The notes under the pieces are model-generated. The model saw nothing but the letters and a program-made list of their open reading frames with translations. It was not told the DNA's origin and searched no databases. DNA of 64,000 nt from Pseudomonas wuhanensis (GTDB taxonomy: Bacteria; Pseudomonadota; Gammaproteobacteria; Pseudomonadales; Pseudomonadaceae): NCBI RefSeq assembly GCF_030687395.1, contig NZ_CP117430.1:2852001-2916000 (forward strand). The letters run 5' to 3'. Of this stretch, positions 33,409-42,194 are shown in pieces; position 1 is the stretch's first letter, and each line of letters begins with the position of its first letter. Made by a program: the position numbers and the translations under genes.

Positions 33409-35469
33409 GTGAATTTCAAAAAGAACACAATTGCGTTGGCTGTGGGGGCGGCGGTGTGCCTGGTTAACGGCGCATGGGCGGCCGAACAGTCGCAGACAAT
33501 GGAGATCGCTCCGATCACCGTGACGGGTGAAAAAATCAACCGCACCCTGGAGCAAACCCAGTCGAGTGTCGTCGTGGTGACCGACAAGCAACTGCGCGAG
33601 AAGGAGGATCACGATCTCGTCGACGTGTTCGCCCGAACGCCGGGTGTCTACAACCAGTCCGGTAATGAAAACTGGGGTATCCGCGGCGTGCCGGTATCCG
33701 GTTTCGAGGATCAGGGCCCGGCCGCTCTCAACGGCGCGGTTTCGGTGTTCGTCGACGGTGCCGCTCAGCCGAACCGTGCACTGACCCTTAGCCCTATGCC
33801 CCTGTGGGACGTCGAGCAAGTCGAAGTATTCCTCGGCCCACAATCCACTACCCAAGGCCGCAACTCCCTGGCCGGTGCGGTGGTCATCCAGACCAAGAAT
33901 CCAACCTTTGAGCCGAGCTTTTCCGCGCAAACCAACGTAGGGAACTACAACGAGCGCGGCGGGGCGGTTGCCGGTGGGGGCGCGATCGTCGATGGCAAGA
34001 TCGCCGGCCGTATCGCGGTGGATTACCAGGAAGGCGACGGTTACATCGACAACGTCTTCACCGACGATGACGCTAACCAGACCCGTACCGGCAATGCCCG
34101 TGGCAAGCTGCTGATTCTGCCCAATGACGATCTCGATGTACTGCTGACCTACGCCCATGGTGAAAGTCGCAAGGGTGACAACTCGGTCATGCGTCAGAAC
34201 GACAAGATCCGTTATTACAAGGTGGCGTCCAACACCGACGCGTACGACAAACTCAAGCAGGACACTGTCAGCGCCAAGGTCGACTATCGCCTGGATGATA
34301 ATTGGTCCCTCACCAGCCTCACCGCCAATACCGATTCGGACTACGACGCTCGTCTGGACTTCGACCAGTCAGCTGACGCCAACCAGACCGTTCTGCGCAA
34401 GCAGTATGGCGACCTGTTCAGTCAGGAGTTGCGCCTGAACTACAGCGGCGACACGGTGAAGAGTTTCGCCGGCCTCTACTACGGTCACAACACCAACAAC
34501 TTTCAAGACCGGTTGTTCTTCGACGACAGCCTGTTCGGTACCGTCAAGGGCGATACCACGATCGAAAACAAGGCAGTGTTCGGTGAAGTGAACTGGACCT
34601 TCGCCCCACGCTGGACCTTGATCACCGGCCTGCGCTACGACCACGAGACCAACGACACCGACGTCAAGCAAGATGACTTCTCCCAGCCTGCTAAAGAAAA
34701 ACAGACGTCTGATGCCGTGTTGCCGAAACTCGGTATCGACTACGAGCTGGCCGAGAATCAGTACCTGGGCTTCATGGTGCAGAGAGGCTATCGCGGCGGC
34801 GGCGTCAACGTCCGTGCCGGTAGCGGTCACGAAGCCTACGATCCGGAATACACCACCAACTACGAGCTGTCCTACCGTGGTTCGTTCATGGACAAGACCC
34901 TGCGTACCCGCGCCAACGTGTACTACACCGACTGGAAAGACCAGCAGGTCAGTGTGCTGAACCCGGACACCGAGTTCCTTGACGTGTTCAACGCCGGCAG
35001 CAGTGACATCAAGGGCCTGGAAGTCTCTGTTGAAAAAGACTTCGGCGAACAGTTGACCCTGAACGCCGGTGCCTCCGTCACCGATGGCAAATACAAGGAC
35101 TTCGTCACGAGCGACGGCCGCGACATGAGCGGCGAGGATTTCCTCTTTTCGCCCAAGTACAAGATGTCTCTGGGCGGTACCTATCGCTGGAATGATCGTC
35201 TGACCCTCAACACCGACGTCATCTATCAGAGCTCCGCGCCGTCGGAGTACGAGTTCGATGCTGCTGGCCAGGTCACGGGTGAGCGCCGGAGCGACAACTA
35301 CTGGCTGGCCAACTTCAACGCCGAGTACAAGCTCACCAAAAACGTGGCTGTATCCGGCTACGTGAAAAACGCCTTCGACAAGGAATACGTCACCAACAAC
35401 CGCAGCGGTGACATCGTCGATGTCGGCGCACCGCGCACGGTGGGTCTGGTTCTACGCTACGACATGTAA
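33409..35469 (+). CDS. TonB-dependent outer-membrane siderophore receptor
   Basis: A 686-residue outer-membrane receptor that would take up the ferric form of the siderophore made by the divergent operon, driven by TonB. Residues 1-24 are a signal peptide (NFKKNTIALAVGAAV...GAWA, cut before AEQ). A TonB box-like stretch (IAPITVTGE) near residue 31 is followed by a plug domain (QLREKEDHDLVDVFARTPGV, then WGIRGVPV) and a beta-barrel rich in alternating aromatic strands. The C-terminus is VGLVLRYDM rather than the usual terminal Phe or Trp. There is no N-terminal signalling extension, so it is not an FpvA-type transducing receptor. The start is GTG at 33409, 8 nt after an AGGGGAG site. The Fur-like site upstream suggests iron control. 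Confidence 0.93.
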   Translation: MNFKKNTIALAVGAAVCLVNGAWAAEQSQTMEIAPITVTGEKINRTLEQTQSSVVVVTDKQLREKEDHDLVDVFARTPGVYNQSGNENWGIRGVPVSGFEDQGPAALNGAVSVFVDGAAQPNRALTLSPMPLWDVEQVEVFLGPQSTTQGRNSLAGAVVIQTKNPTFEPSFSAQTNVGNYNERGGAVAGGGAIVDGKIAGRIAVDYQEGDGYIDNVFTDDDANQTRTGNARGKLLILPNDDLDVLLTYAHGESRKGDNSVMRQNDKIRYYKVASNTDAYDKLKQDTVSAKVDYRLDDNWSLTSLTANTDSDYDARLDFDQSADANQTVLRKQYGDLFSQELRLNYSGDTVKSFAGLYYGHNTNNFQDRLFFDDSLFGTVKGDTTIENKAVFGEVNWTFAPRWTLITGLRYDHETNDTDVKQDDFSQPAKEKQTSDAVLPKLGIDYELAENQYLGFMVQRGYRGGGVNVRAGSGHEAYDPEYTTNYELSYRGSFMDKTLRTRANVYYTDWKDQQVSVLNPDTEFLDVFNAGSSDIKGLEVSVEKDFGEQLTLNAGASVTDGKYKDFVTSDGRDMSGEDFLFSPKYKMSLGGTYRWNDRLTLNTDVIYQSSAPSEYEFDAAGQVTGERRSDNYWLANFNAEYKLTKNVAVSGYVKNAFDKEYVTNNRSGDIVDVGAPRTVGLVLRYDM

Positions 35470-35593
35470 AGCTACGACGAGATGGAAGCGGGGGAAGGAT
35501 TTCCCGCGTCCGGTTTCACTGCTGTCGTGACCTGAAGCATTCGTTTCAGGCTGCCCCGTTTCCCTTCCAAACCCAGCCTCCATGGAGGAAATC

Positions 35594-37015
35594 ATGAGTG
35601 CTTTTTCGAATGTCACGGCGGGTGGCGCGCAACAGCTACGTCTGTTGCATACCGGTCTGTCGAGCCCTTACTGCCTTGATTCGACGCCGATGCTGGAACG
35701 CCAGCAACTGCAGGAGTCCAACGCCCGCAGTTACCCGCGGCGCATTCCACTGGTGCTGGAGCGGGCCCACGGTATCTATGTGCAGGACAGTCGCGGGCAA
35801 GTGTTCGTCGATTGCCTGGCCGGTGCTGGCACCCTGGCGCTGGGGCACAACCATCCGGTGATTATCGAAGCCATCACTCAGGTCATGGCCTCAGGTGTGC
35901 CGATGCATACCCTGGACCTCATGACCCCGGTGAAGGACGCATTCGTACAGGAAATCTTCGGCTGCCTGCCAGCCGACTTTGCGCGAAACGCGCGCATCCA
36001 GTTTTGTGGCCCCAGTGGCGCCGACGCGGTGGAAGCAGCACTGAAGCTGACCCGCACCGCCACGGGCCGGCATTCGGTACTGGCCTTTGAAGGGGCCTAC
36101 CACGGCATGACCCTGGGGACGCTGGCGATCAGCGGCAACCTGTCGCCGAAAAATGCGTTGGGCGGCTTGATGGCCGGCGTGCAACGCCTGCCGTTTCCCC
36201 ATGATTACCGTTGCCCGTTCGGGGTGGCCGGCGAACAGGGCGTGACCTTGAACGTCCACTACCTCGAACATTTGCTCAACGACCCTGAAAGCGGCGTCAC
36301 CGCCCCTGCAGCGATGATTCTTGAACCGATCCAGGGCGAAGGCGGAGTGATCACCGCCCCCGATCGCTGGATGCAGGAGCTGCGTCGGCTGACCCAGGCC
36401 AACGGCATTCCGTTGATCGTCGATGAAATCCAATGCGGCATCGCCCGCAGCGGCCGGATGTTCGGCTTCGAACACTCGGGCATTACCCCGGACGTCATTA
36501 CCTTGTCCAAGGCCATCGGCGGCGGCCTGCCGTTGTCGGTGATGGTCTACAACGATTCCCTGGACGTGTGGCAACCGGGCGCCCACGCCGGCACTTTCCG
36601 TGGCAATCAGTTGGCGATGGCAGCCGGTACCGCGACCTTGCGTTTCATCCGCGACGAAGGTCTGGTGGCCCACGCCGAGAGCGCTGGCGCGCATTTGCGC
36701 AAACAGTTGTTGACGCTGCAAAGCGAATTTAACTGGATCGGCGATGTGCGTGGCCGTGGCCTGATGCTCGGCATGGAAATCGTCCACCCGCAGGGTGCCC
36801 TTGACGCTCAAGGCCATCCGCCGGTGGACTCCGCTCGGGCCAAGGCCTTCCAGCAGGCATGCCTGCAACACGGTCTGATTGTCGAGCTGGGCGGCCGTCA
36901 CGGTGCCACCGTACGCTTCCTGCCGCCGCTGATCATCACCGAACAGGAGATCGATTTCGTCGCGCAGATCCTGTTCCGCGCGGCCAGTGCGATCAGCGAG
37001 CGTCCGCTTCGCTGA
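35594..37015 (+). CDS. PLP-dependent diaminobutyrate-2-oxoglutarate aminotransferase
   Basis: A 473-residue class-III aminotransferase of the Dab/EctB/PvdH type, which makes L-2,4-diaminobutyrate from aspartate semialdehyde with glutamate as amino donor. Visible features are CGPSGADAVEAALKL (138-152), GAYHGMT, IVDEIQCG (Asp277 for the PLP ring nitrogen) and the Schiff-base Lys306 in SKAIGGG. Two NRPS modules in this locus read as Dab modules, so the gene fits as a dedicated precursor supplier. The ATG at 35594 follows GGAGGA with a 4-nt spacer and is better than the ATG at 35582. The gene lies 124 nt after the receptor, probably co-transcribed, and ends in a strong terminator. Related omega-aminotransferases (4-aminobutyrate, ornithine) cannot be strictly excluded. 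Confidence 0.85.
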   Translation: MSAFSNVTAGGAQQLRLLHTGLSSPYCLDSTPMLERQQLQESNARSYPRRIPLVLERAHGIYVQDSRGQVFVDCLAGAGTLALGHNHPVIIEAITQVMASGVPMHTLDLMTPVKDAFVQEIFGCLPADFARNARIQFCGPSGADAVEAALKLTRTATGRHSVLAFEGAYHGMTLGTLAISGNLSPKNALGGLMAGVQRLPFPHDYRCPFGVAGEQGVTLNVHYLEHLLNDPESGVTAPAAMILEPIQGEGGVITAPDRWMQELRRLTQANGIPLIVDEIQCGIARSGRMFGFEHSGITPDVITLSKAIGGGLPLSVMVYNDSLDVWQPGAHAGTFRGNQLAMAAGTATLRFIRDEGLVAHAESAGAHLRKQLLTLQSEFNWIGDVRGRGLMLGMEIVHPQGALDAQGHPPVDSARAKAFQQACLQHGLIVELGGRHGATVRFLPPLIITEQEIDFVAQILFRAASAISERPLR

Positions 37016-37032
37016 GTAGCCGCTGCAGGAGG

Positions 37033-37064
37033 GGCCTGCCGACCGCAATCGGCAGGCCTTTTTT
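37033..37064 (+). terminator. Intrinsic terminator after the aminotransferase
   Basis: A perfect 10-bp stem (GGCCTGCCGA at 37033-37042 with TCGGCAGGCC at 37049-37058), a 6-nt loop and six T residues, 17 nt after the stop codon. It closes the receptor-aminotransferase transcript. Confidence 0.92.
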
Positions 37065-37365
37065 CATTGGACAGGGAGTGGCAATAAAAAAATGTCAAAA
37101 CATTGTCAGGCTCTGATTGATTCCCTGGCCGTCATCTATTGAAAGGCTGGAAAGTTCAGAGAGCTACAATAGCCGCTTACTACGCATGGAGAGGGACCTC
37201 GCGGCAAAGGTCGTGCCGACTACATGTTCGACGTCCCATCGTTCAACGGGCGCCTGGATCCAGTTCAGGAAGACTCAGCGAACTGGCTTTCTGCTCTTTC
37301 GATATGTAGCCAGTGAAGGCACAATGCGCATCCTTTTTTTGGCTGGCCTTGCCGGAGGCCTCGAA
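37065..37365 (+). promoter_or_regulatory. Intergenic leader and promoter region upstream of nspC
   Basis: About 300 bp without a convincing gene. A TACAAT at 37165-37170 could be a -10 element, though no well-spaced -35 was found. The nspC frame stays open upstream to 37117, but the codons there do not look like protein-family sequence. The ribosome-binding site GGAGG is 8 nt before the nspC ATG at 37366. I see no riboswitch that I can name. Confidence 0.35.
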
Positions 37366-38463
37366 ATGATCAAGACGCCGTACTACCTCATCGACAAACA
37401 AAAGCTGCTGGCGAACATGCAGAAGATCGCTTATGTGCGCGAACAGTCCGGGGCGAAAGCCCTGCTGGCACTCAAGTGCTTCGCCACCTGGTCGGTGTTC
37501 GATCTGATGCAGCAATACATGGACGGCACTACGTCGTCGTCGCTCTATGAACTCAAGCTCGGTCGACAGAAGTTCGCTGGCGAAACCCACGCCTACAGCG
37601 TGGCCTGGGCCGACGACGAGATCGAGGAGATGCTCGACAACTGCGACAAGATCATCTTCAACTCCATTGGCCAGTTGCAGCGCTACACTGAAGCTTCAGC
37701 AGGCAAGGTGCGCGGTTTGCGGGTCAACCCGCAGGTGAGCAGCTCGGATTACCTGCTAGCCGATCCGGCGCGGCCATTCAGCCGTCTGGGCGAGTGGGAT
37801 CCGGTGAAGATCGAGCAGGTCATCGAGCAGATCTCGGGCTTCATGTTCCACAACAACTGCGAGAACGCCGACTTCGGCCTGTTCGACCAGATGCTGTGCA
37901 CCATCGAAGAGCGGTTCGGCCATCTGCTGCACAAGGTCGAGTGGGTCAGCCTGGGCGGCGGCATTCACTTCACCGGTGAAGGCTATGCGATCGACAAGTT
38001 CTGCGCGCGGCTCAAGGCCTTCTCGCAAAAATACGGCGTGCAGGTCTATCTGGAGCCGGGCGAAGCCGCCATCACTCAGAGCGCGTCGCTGGAAGTCACC
38101 GTGCTCGACACCCTCTACAACGGCAAGCACCTGGCCGTGGTGGACAGCTCCATCGAGGCGCACATGCTCGATCTGCTGATCTATCGCCTGAATGCCAAGC
38201 TGGCGCCCAGCCAGGGCGAACACACCTACATGGTATGCGGCAAATCCTGCCTGGCCGGCGACATTTTCGGTGAGTATCAATTTGATCGTCCCTTGGCCAT
38301 CGGCGATCGGCTGTCGTTCATCGACGCTGCGGGTTACACCATGGTCAAGAAGAACTGGTTCAACGGCCTGAAAATGCCGTCCATCGTAGTGAAACAACTC
38401 GACGGTAGTGTCGAGGTGGTTCGTGAGTTTGGTTACAACGACTACATGTCCAGCCTTTCGTAA
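37366..38463 (+). CDS. nspC: Carboxynorspermidine decarboxylase
   Basis: A 365-residue fold-type III PLP decarboxylase (alanine racemase-like barrel) that converts carboxynorspermidine or carboxyspermidine to the polyamine. Lys37 in LLALKCFATW is the PLP lysine; GGGIHFTGEGY (198-208) binds phosphate, LEPGEA (229-234) is a conserved PLP-binding loop and Cys295 in GKSCLAGD is the dimer-interface catalytic Cys. The length is normal for NspC. The ATG at 37366 has GGAGG upstream; earlier in-frame starts would add about 83 residues unlike the family. It is followed 27 nt later by the carboxynorspermidine synthase gene, which makes its substrate. Nothing ties it to the siderophore locus except proximity. 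Confidence 0.9.
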   Translation: MIKTPYYLIDKQKLLANMQKIAYVREQSGAKALLALKCFATWSVFDLMQQYMDGTTSSSLYELKLGRQKFAGETHAYSVAWADDEIEEMLDNCDKIIFNSIGQLQRYTEASAGKVRGLRVNPQVSSSDYLLADPARPFSRLGEWDPVKIEQVIEQISGFMFHNNCENADFGLFDQMLCTIEERFGHLLHKVEWVSLGGGIHFTGEGYAIDKFCARLKAFSQKYGVQVYLEPGEAAITQSASLEVTVLDTLYNGKHLAVVDSSIEAHMLDLLIYRLNAKLAPSQGEHTYMVCGKSCLAGDIFGEYQFDRPLAIGDRLSFIDAAGYTMVKKNWFNGLKMPSIVVKQLDGSVEVVREFGYNDYMSSLS

Positions 38464-38490
38464 GCTGGCAGAGAAGGAGAGAGAAAAAAA

Positions 38491-39726
38491 TTGAAGAAGA
38501 ACGTGCTTATCATTGGTGCAGGAGGTGTCGCCAAGGTGGTGGCCCACAAGTGCGCGCAGCACAACGATGAACTCGGTCGTATTGCTATCGCGTCGCGCAA
38601 CATCTCCAAATGCCAGGCCATCATCGACAGCGTCAAGGCCAAGGGCAGCCTCAAAGAGCCCGCCGACATAAAAGCCTTTTCGCTGAACGCTATGGATGTC
38701 GAGGCGACCAAGGCGCTGATCCGCGAAACCGGATCGCAGATCGTCATCAACGTCGGTTCTGCCTTCCTCAACATGTCGGTACTGCGTGCCTGCATCGATA
38801 CCGGTGTGGCCTATCTGGACACCGCGATTCACGAAGAACCGGGCAAAATCTGCGAGACGCCGCCCTGGTACGGCAACTACGAGTGGAAGCACCTCGAAGA
38901 ATGCAAAGAGAAGAACATCACCGCCATCCTCGGTGTGGGCTTCGACCCGGGTGTGGTCAACGCTTATGCAGCGCTGGCGCAGCAACAGTATTTCGACCGT
39001 ATTGATTCGATCGACATTCTCGACGTCAATGCCGGCTCCCATGGCAAGTATTTCGCCACCAATTTCGATCCGGAAATCAACTTCCGCGAATTCACCGGAC
39101 AAGTGTGGAGCTGGCAGAACAGTCAGTGGACCAGCAACACAATGTTCGAAGTCAAACGCACCGACGACCTGCCGGTCGTAGGGGCGCAGAATCTGTACCT
39201 GACCGGCCACGATGAAGTGCACTCCCTGTCGAAGAACCTCGGCGTGCCCAACGTGCGTTTCTGGATGAGCTTTGGCGAGCACTACATCAATGTGTTCACC
39301 GTACTCAAGAACCTCGGCCTGCTCTCCGAACAACCGGTCAAAACCGCTGAAGGCCTGGAAGTCGTGCCGCTGAAAGTGGTCAAGGCCGTGCTCCCTGATC
39401 CGAGCTCGCTGGCGCCTGGCTACACCGGCAAGACCTGCATCGGCGACCTGGTAAAAGGCATCAAGGATGGCCTGCCGCGCGAAGTGTTCATCTACAACGT
39501 CGCCGACCACGAAGAAGCCTTTGCGGAAACCGACAGCCAGGGCATTTCCTATACCGCTGGCGTGCCACCTGTGGCGGCAGCCCTGCTGGTCGCCCGTGGC
39601 GAATGGGATGTGCAGCGCATGGCCAACGTCGAGGAGCTGCCAGCCGAGCTGTTCCTCAAGGCGCTGGATGTGATGGGCCTGCCGACCCGGATCAAGGACG
39701 AGAATGGAGACCGTCCCTGGAACTGA
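38491..39726 (+). CDS. Saccharopine dehydrogenase-like carboxynorspermidine synthase
   Basis: A 411-residue member of the saccharopine dehydrogenase family (NADPH-binding GAGGVAKV, residues 9-16). In pairs with nspC this family reductively condenses aspartate semialdehyde with diaminopropane or putrescine to give carboxynorspermidine or carboxyspermidine. The start is TTG at 38491 preceded by GAAGGAG and an A-rich spacer; no nearby ATG is in frame with a better site. It is co-transcribed with nspC. The C-terminal region (FNVADHEEAF-like, GISYTAGVPP) is typical of the family. Aspartate semialdehyde is also the precursor for Dab in the neighbouring siderophore locus. Confidence 0.87.
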   Translation: MKKNVLIIGAGGVAKVVAHKCAQHNDELGRIAIASRNISKCQAIIDSVKAKGSLKEPADIKAFSLNAMDVEATKALIRETGSQIVINVGSAFLNMSVLRACIDTGVAYLDTAIHEEPGKICETPPWYGNYEWKHLEECKEKNITAILGVGFDPGVVNAYAALAQQQYFDRIDSIDILDVNAGSHGKYFATNFDPEINFREFTGQVWSWQNSQWTSNTMFEVKRTDDLPVVGAQNLYLTGHDEVHSLSKNLGVPNVRFWMSFGEHYINVFTVLKNLGLLSEQPVKTAEGLEVVPLKVVKAVLPDPSSLAPGYTGKTCIGDLVKGIKDGLPREVFIYNVADHEEAFAETDSQGISYTAGVPPVAAALLVARGEWDVQRMANVEELPAELFLKALDVMGLPTRIKDENGDRPWN

Positions 39727-39769
39727 GTCGCGCAAAATACTGGTGAATCTCGTATTCCGCGCTAAACGC

Positions 39770-39798
39770 AAAAACGCCGCTCCTTGAGCGGCGTTTTT
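39770..39798. terminator. Bidirectional intrinsic terminator
   Basis: A perfect 13-bp inverted repeat (AAAAACGCCGCTC, loop CTT, GAGCGGCGTTTTT). It has T-runs in both directions and lies between the convergent synthase gene (plus) and methyltransferase gene (minus), so it can serve both. Confidence 0.92.
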
Positions 39799-39884
39799 GT
39801 TTGTACGTCATTTGCCGGGCTTGCCCAGATGCCGGTCAGTTAAGCGAGTAAGCCGCTTTTCTGCAGGAGCCAGGCTTGCCCCGG

Positions 39885-40565
39885 TTAATCGCCATCACCC
39901 CGTTGCTCAGCCACCAACAGCAACGACTGCGGCACAGGACTTTGCGGGTGCTGCGGCTCCTGCAGGCCGGCCAGCCGAAAACCGGCCATGTCTAGCGCAT
40001 TGAGCCAACTGGACAATGTTCGGAAGTACCACGGCATAGGTTGCCACTGCCCCTTGAACCCAGTGAAGGTCTCTTCCCGCCAACCATCCTGATAGTCGCC
40101 CGCCGCCGCGGTCCACGGATGCAGTGTCTGGATCACCAGCGCGCCGCCAGGGGCGAGCAGGGCGTTCATGGCGGCGAGCAGAGGGATGATGTCCTGGTGC
40201 AGCAGGGCGAAATTGGCGCAGATCAGGTCGTAGTTGCTGCCGATGTTCACCTTCGCCTCTGCCAACGCTTCATAGCTCGCCAAATGCACCCGCGAAGAGC
40301 CCGCCGCCCGTGCTGCCTCGACCAGCGTCGCATCGCCATCCACACCGACCGCCTCGATGGCCCGTGCGGCCAGCGCACGCAACAGCCAGCCCTCGCCGCA
40401 GCCCAGGTCGAGCACACGCTCGGGTTGGCGACTTAGTACCGCCAGCAGGATTGCCTGGTCGGTGACCTTGAGGCGGCTTTCGATGGTGCCGGTGCGGATA
40501 GCCTCGATCCAGGATTGGGCGTTGTGGTGCCAGCTCTGGAGGAGGGGGGATTCGGGGGCGGGCAT
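39885..40565 (-). CDS. Class I SAM-dependent methyltransferase
   Basis: A 226-residue protein with a Rossmann-type methyltransferase fold: VLDLGCGEGWLL is motif I for SAM binding, followed by AVGVDGDA (acidic loop binding the ribose) and NFALLHQD (motif IV region). The later HPWTAAAGDY and PWYFRTL stretches are typical of UbiG/Methyltransf_11-like enzymes of unknown substrate. It stands alone between a bidirectional terminator and the TetR terminator. The ATG at 40565 is preferred; an upstream TTG at 40628 would add 21 residues that overlap hairpin sequence. No specific substrate can be named. Confidence 0.8.
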   Translation of the reverse strand: MPAPESPLLQSWHHNAQSWIEAIRTGTIESRLKVTDQAILLAVLSRQPERVLDLGCGEGWLLRALAARAIEAVGVDGDATLVEAARAAGSSRVHLASYEALAEAKVNIGSNYDLICANFALLHQDIIPLLAAMNALLAPGGALVIQTLHPWTAAAGDYQDGWREETFTGFKGQWQPMPWYFRTLSSWLNALDMAGFRLAGLQEPQHPQSPVPQSLLLVAEQRGDGD

Positions 40566-40616
40566 TTCGATGTCCGGCGTTGTTGGGTGGATGAAAGGAT
40601 AGGACAAATGCTGGTG

Positions 40617-40655
40617 TAAAAAATACAAAACTGCCGATACCTGGGGTATCGGCAG
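40617..40655 (-). terminator. Intrinsic terminator after the tetR-like gene
   Basis: On the minus strand an 11-bp perfect stem (CTGCCGATACC / GGTATCGGCAG, 3-nt loop, 40631-40655) is followed by TTTTGTATTTTTT. It lies about 60 nt beyond the regulator's stop codon. Confidence 0.88.
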
Positions 40656-40716
40656 ATCGGGTTTTGCCGCTCAGAAGCCTCAGACATGCACCGAGACGGA
40701 TGTCCAGGTTTTTTAG

Positions 40717-41343
40717 CTATTTTTCCAGAGGCGGGGCGAGGCTTAGCGTTTCATGTGTGCGTTTTGGCGCCAGCAACCGCTCGACGGCGCCACTCACCAT
40801 GTTTTCCATCAGATTATCGCGCTCTTGTTCATCCAGCGAATAGTGCGTCAGCCAACTGGGCGCGCTGTTGAGCAAGGCGGCAATGGCATGACCGGCGGCC
40901 ATCCGGCCCTGCTCACTGAGTCGGGGTCGGACGCCGAGCATCAGCAGCAACTTGCGTTCGTACTGCTCGCGCAGTTGCCGGACCCGTTCCTGCTGCTCTT
41001 CAGTCAGGCAGCCGCTGTCGCGCTCCACCAGACGAAAATGCCAGGGCATTTCCTGATGCAGATTCAGGTGCGCGCGGATCAACTGGTTGAGTCTGTCGCG
41101 TTTTGCCGGGGCCGCGTGTTCGATGCGCCCCAGGGTGGCCAGCAGCTCTTCATAGAACTCCTCGATCAGGTCGAGCAGCATGTGCTGCTTGCTGGGGTAA
41201 TGGTGATACAGCGAGCCCGGGGCGAGCCCCAGGCAGGTCGCGAGCTCACGCATGCCGACCTGACCGAAACCCTTGCTGGCAAAGAGCTCCAGCACCTTGT
41301 CCCGGTATTCGGCGAAGCGCGAGCAACGCTCAGGCGTAGGCAT
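40717..41343 (-). CDS. TetR-family transcriptional regulator
   Basis: A 208-residue TetR repressor. The N-terminal helix-turn-helix is clear (VLELFASKGFGQVGMRELATCLGLAPGSLYHHYPSKQHML near residues 17-52), followed by an all-helical ligand domain of no specific signature. The ATG at 41343 overlaps the end of the 3-hydroxyacyl-CoA dehydrogenase gene by 14 nt, so it is the third gene of a thiolase-dehydrogenase-regulator operon and probably represses it in response to an acyl-CoA-type ligand. That function is inferred from context. A longer frame reaches 41451, but its extra residues overlap the upstream gene. Confidence 0.87.
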   Translation of the reverse strand: MPTPERCSRFAEYRDKVLELFASKGFGQVGMRELATCLGLAPGSLYHHYPSKQHMLLDLIEEFYEELLATLGRIEHAAPAKRDRLNQLIRAHLNLHQEMPWHFRLVERDSGCLTEEQQERVRQLREQYERKLLLMLGVRPRLSEQGRMAAGHAIAALLNSAPSWLTHYSLDEQERDNLMENMVSGAVERLLAPKRTHETLSLAPPLEK

Positions 41344-42181
41344 GGAAGCCGCGCCCCGTTTTACGTCCCAGGTAACCGGCGGCGACCATTTCCTTGAGCA
41401 GCGGAGCGGGGCGGTATTTGCTGTCGTTGAAGCCGTCGTAGAAGGCTTCAAGGATGGCCAGCACGGTGTCCAGGCCGATCAAGTCGGCCAGCGCCAACGG
41501 GCCGATCGGCTGGTTGCAGCCCAGGCGCATGCCGGCGTCGATGTCTTCGGCGCTGGCCAGGCCTTCCTGAAACACCAGGATCGCTTCATTGATCATCGGC
41601 ACCAGAATCCGGTTGACCACGAAACCGGGACGGTTGCCCGCGGTGATCGCGGTCTTGCCGAGTATGGTCGCCATGTCCAGCGCCATGGCGTGGGTGGCAT
41701 CGCTGGTTTGCAGGCCGCGAATCACTTCGATCAGGCCCATCACCGGCACCGGGTTGAAAAAGTGCAGGCCGATGAAGCGCTCAGGCTGGCTGACGCTGGC
41801 GGCGAGTTGGGTAATGGACAGCGACGACGTGTTGGAGGCAATCACGCATTCAGCGCTGACCTGCGCGGCGATTTGTTGCAGCACGCGCAATTTCAGGTCG
41901 AGGTTTTCGGTGGCGGCTTCGATCACCATTTGCACGTTTTGCAGGCTGTTGTAATCGGTACTGGTGCGAATCTTGTCGAGGGCCGCGAGCTTTTGCTCAT
42001 GGGTCAGCGTGTTTTTGGCGACCTGCCGATCGAGGTTTTTATCGACGGTCGCGATTGCCTTTTGCAAGGCGCTCTCGGAAATGTCGATCAAGGTCACATG
42101 GAGGCCGGCCAAGGCGCAGACTTGCGCGATGCCATTGCCCATGGTGCCGGCGCCGATGACGCCAATGTTCTGAAGATTCAT
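41330..42181 (-). CDS. 3-hydroxybutyryl-CoA (3-hydroxyacyl-CoA) dehydrogenase
   Basis: A 283-residue NAD-dependent dehydrogenase that oxidises 3-hydroxybutyryl-CoA to acetoacetyl-CoA (or reduces in reverse). The N-terminus carries the dinucleotide fold IGVIGAGTMGNGIA; SNTSSLSI, the GLHFFNPVPVM motif with the catalytic His, and GRPGFVVNRI-like NRPGFVVNRI follow. The length is that of the single-domain PaaH/Hbd type. The ATG at 42181 has AGGA seven nt before it; ATG at 42187 is too close to that site. It starts 13 nt after the thiolase stop and overlaps the TetR gene, and with the thiolase forms a short beta-oxidation pair for C4 or branched acyl-CoA. Confidence 0.92.
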   Translation of the reverse strand: MNLQNIGVIGAGTMGNGIAQVCALAGLHVTLIDISESALQKAIATVDKNLDRQVAKNTLTHEQKLAALDKIRTSTDYNSLQNVQMVIEAATENLDLKLRVLQQIAAQVSAECVIASNTSSLSITQLAASVSQPERFIGLHFFNPVPVMGLIEVIRGLQTSDATHAMALDMATILGKTAITAGNRPGFVVNRILVPMINEAILVFQEGLASAEDIDAGMRLGCNQPIGPLALADLIGLDTVLAILEAFYDGFNDSKYRPAPLLKEMVAAGYLGRKTGRGFHAYA

Positions 42182-42194
42182 GCGCATGTCCTGA

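Noticed and set aside
33409..35469. FpvA-type transducing receptor with sigma/anti-sigma control
   Set aside because: The receptor has no N-terminal signalling domain and no sigma or anti-sigma gene is adjacent.
35505..35560. Two hairpins between the receptor and the aminotransferase (GCGGG...CCCGC and CCTGAA...TTCAGG)
   Set aside because: Neither is followed by a T-run, so I do not call a terminator. They may be processing or attenuation structures, but nothing decides it.
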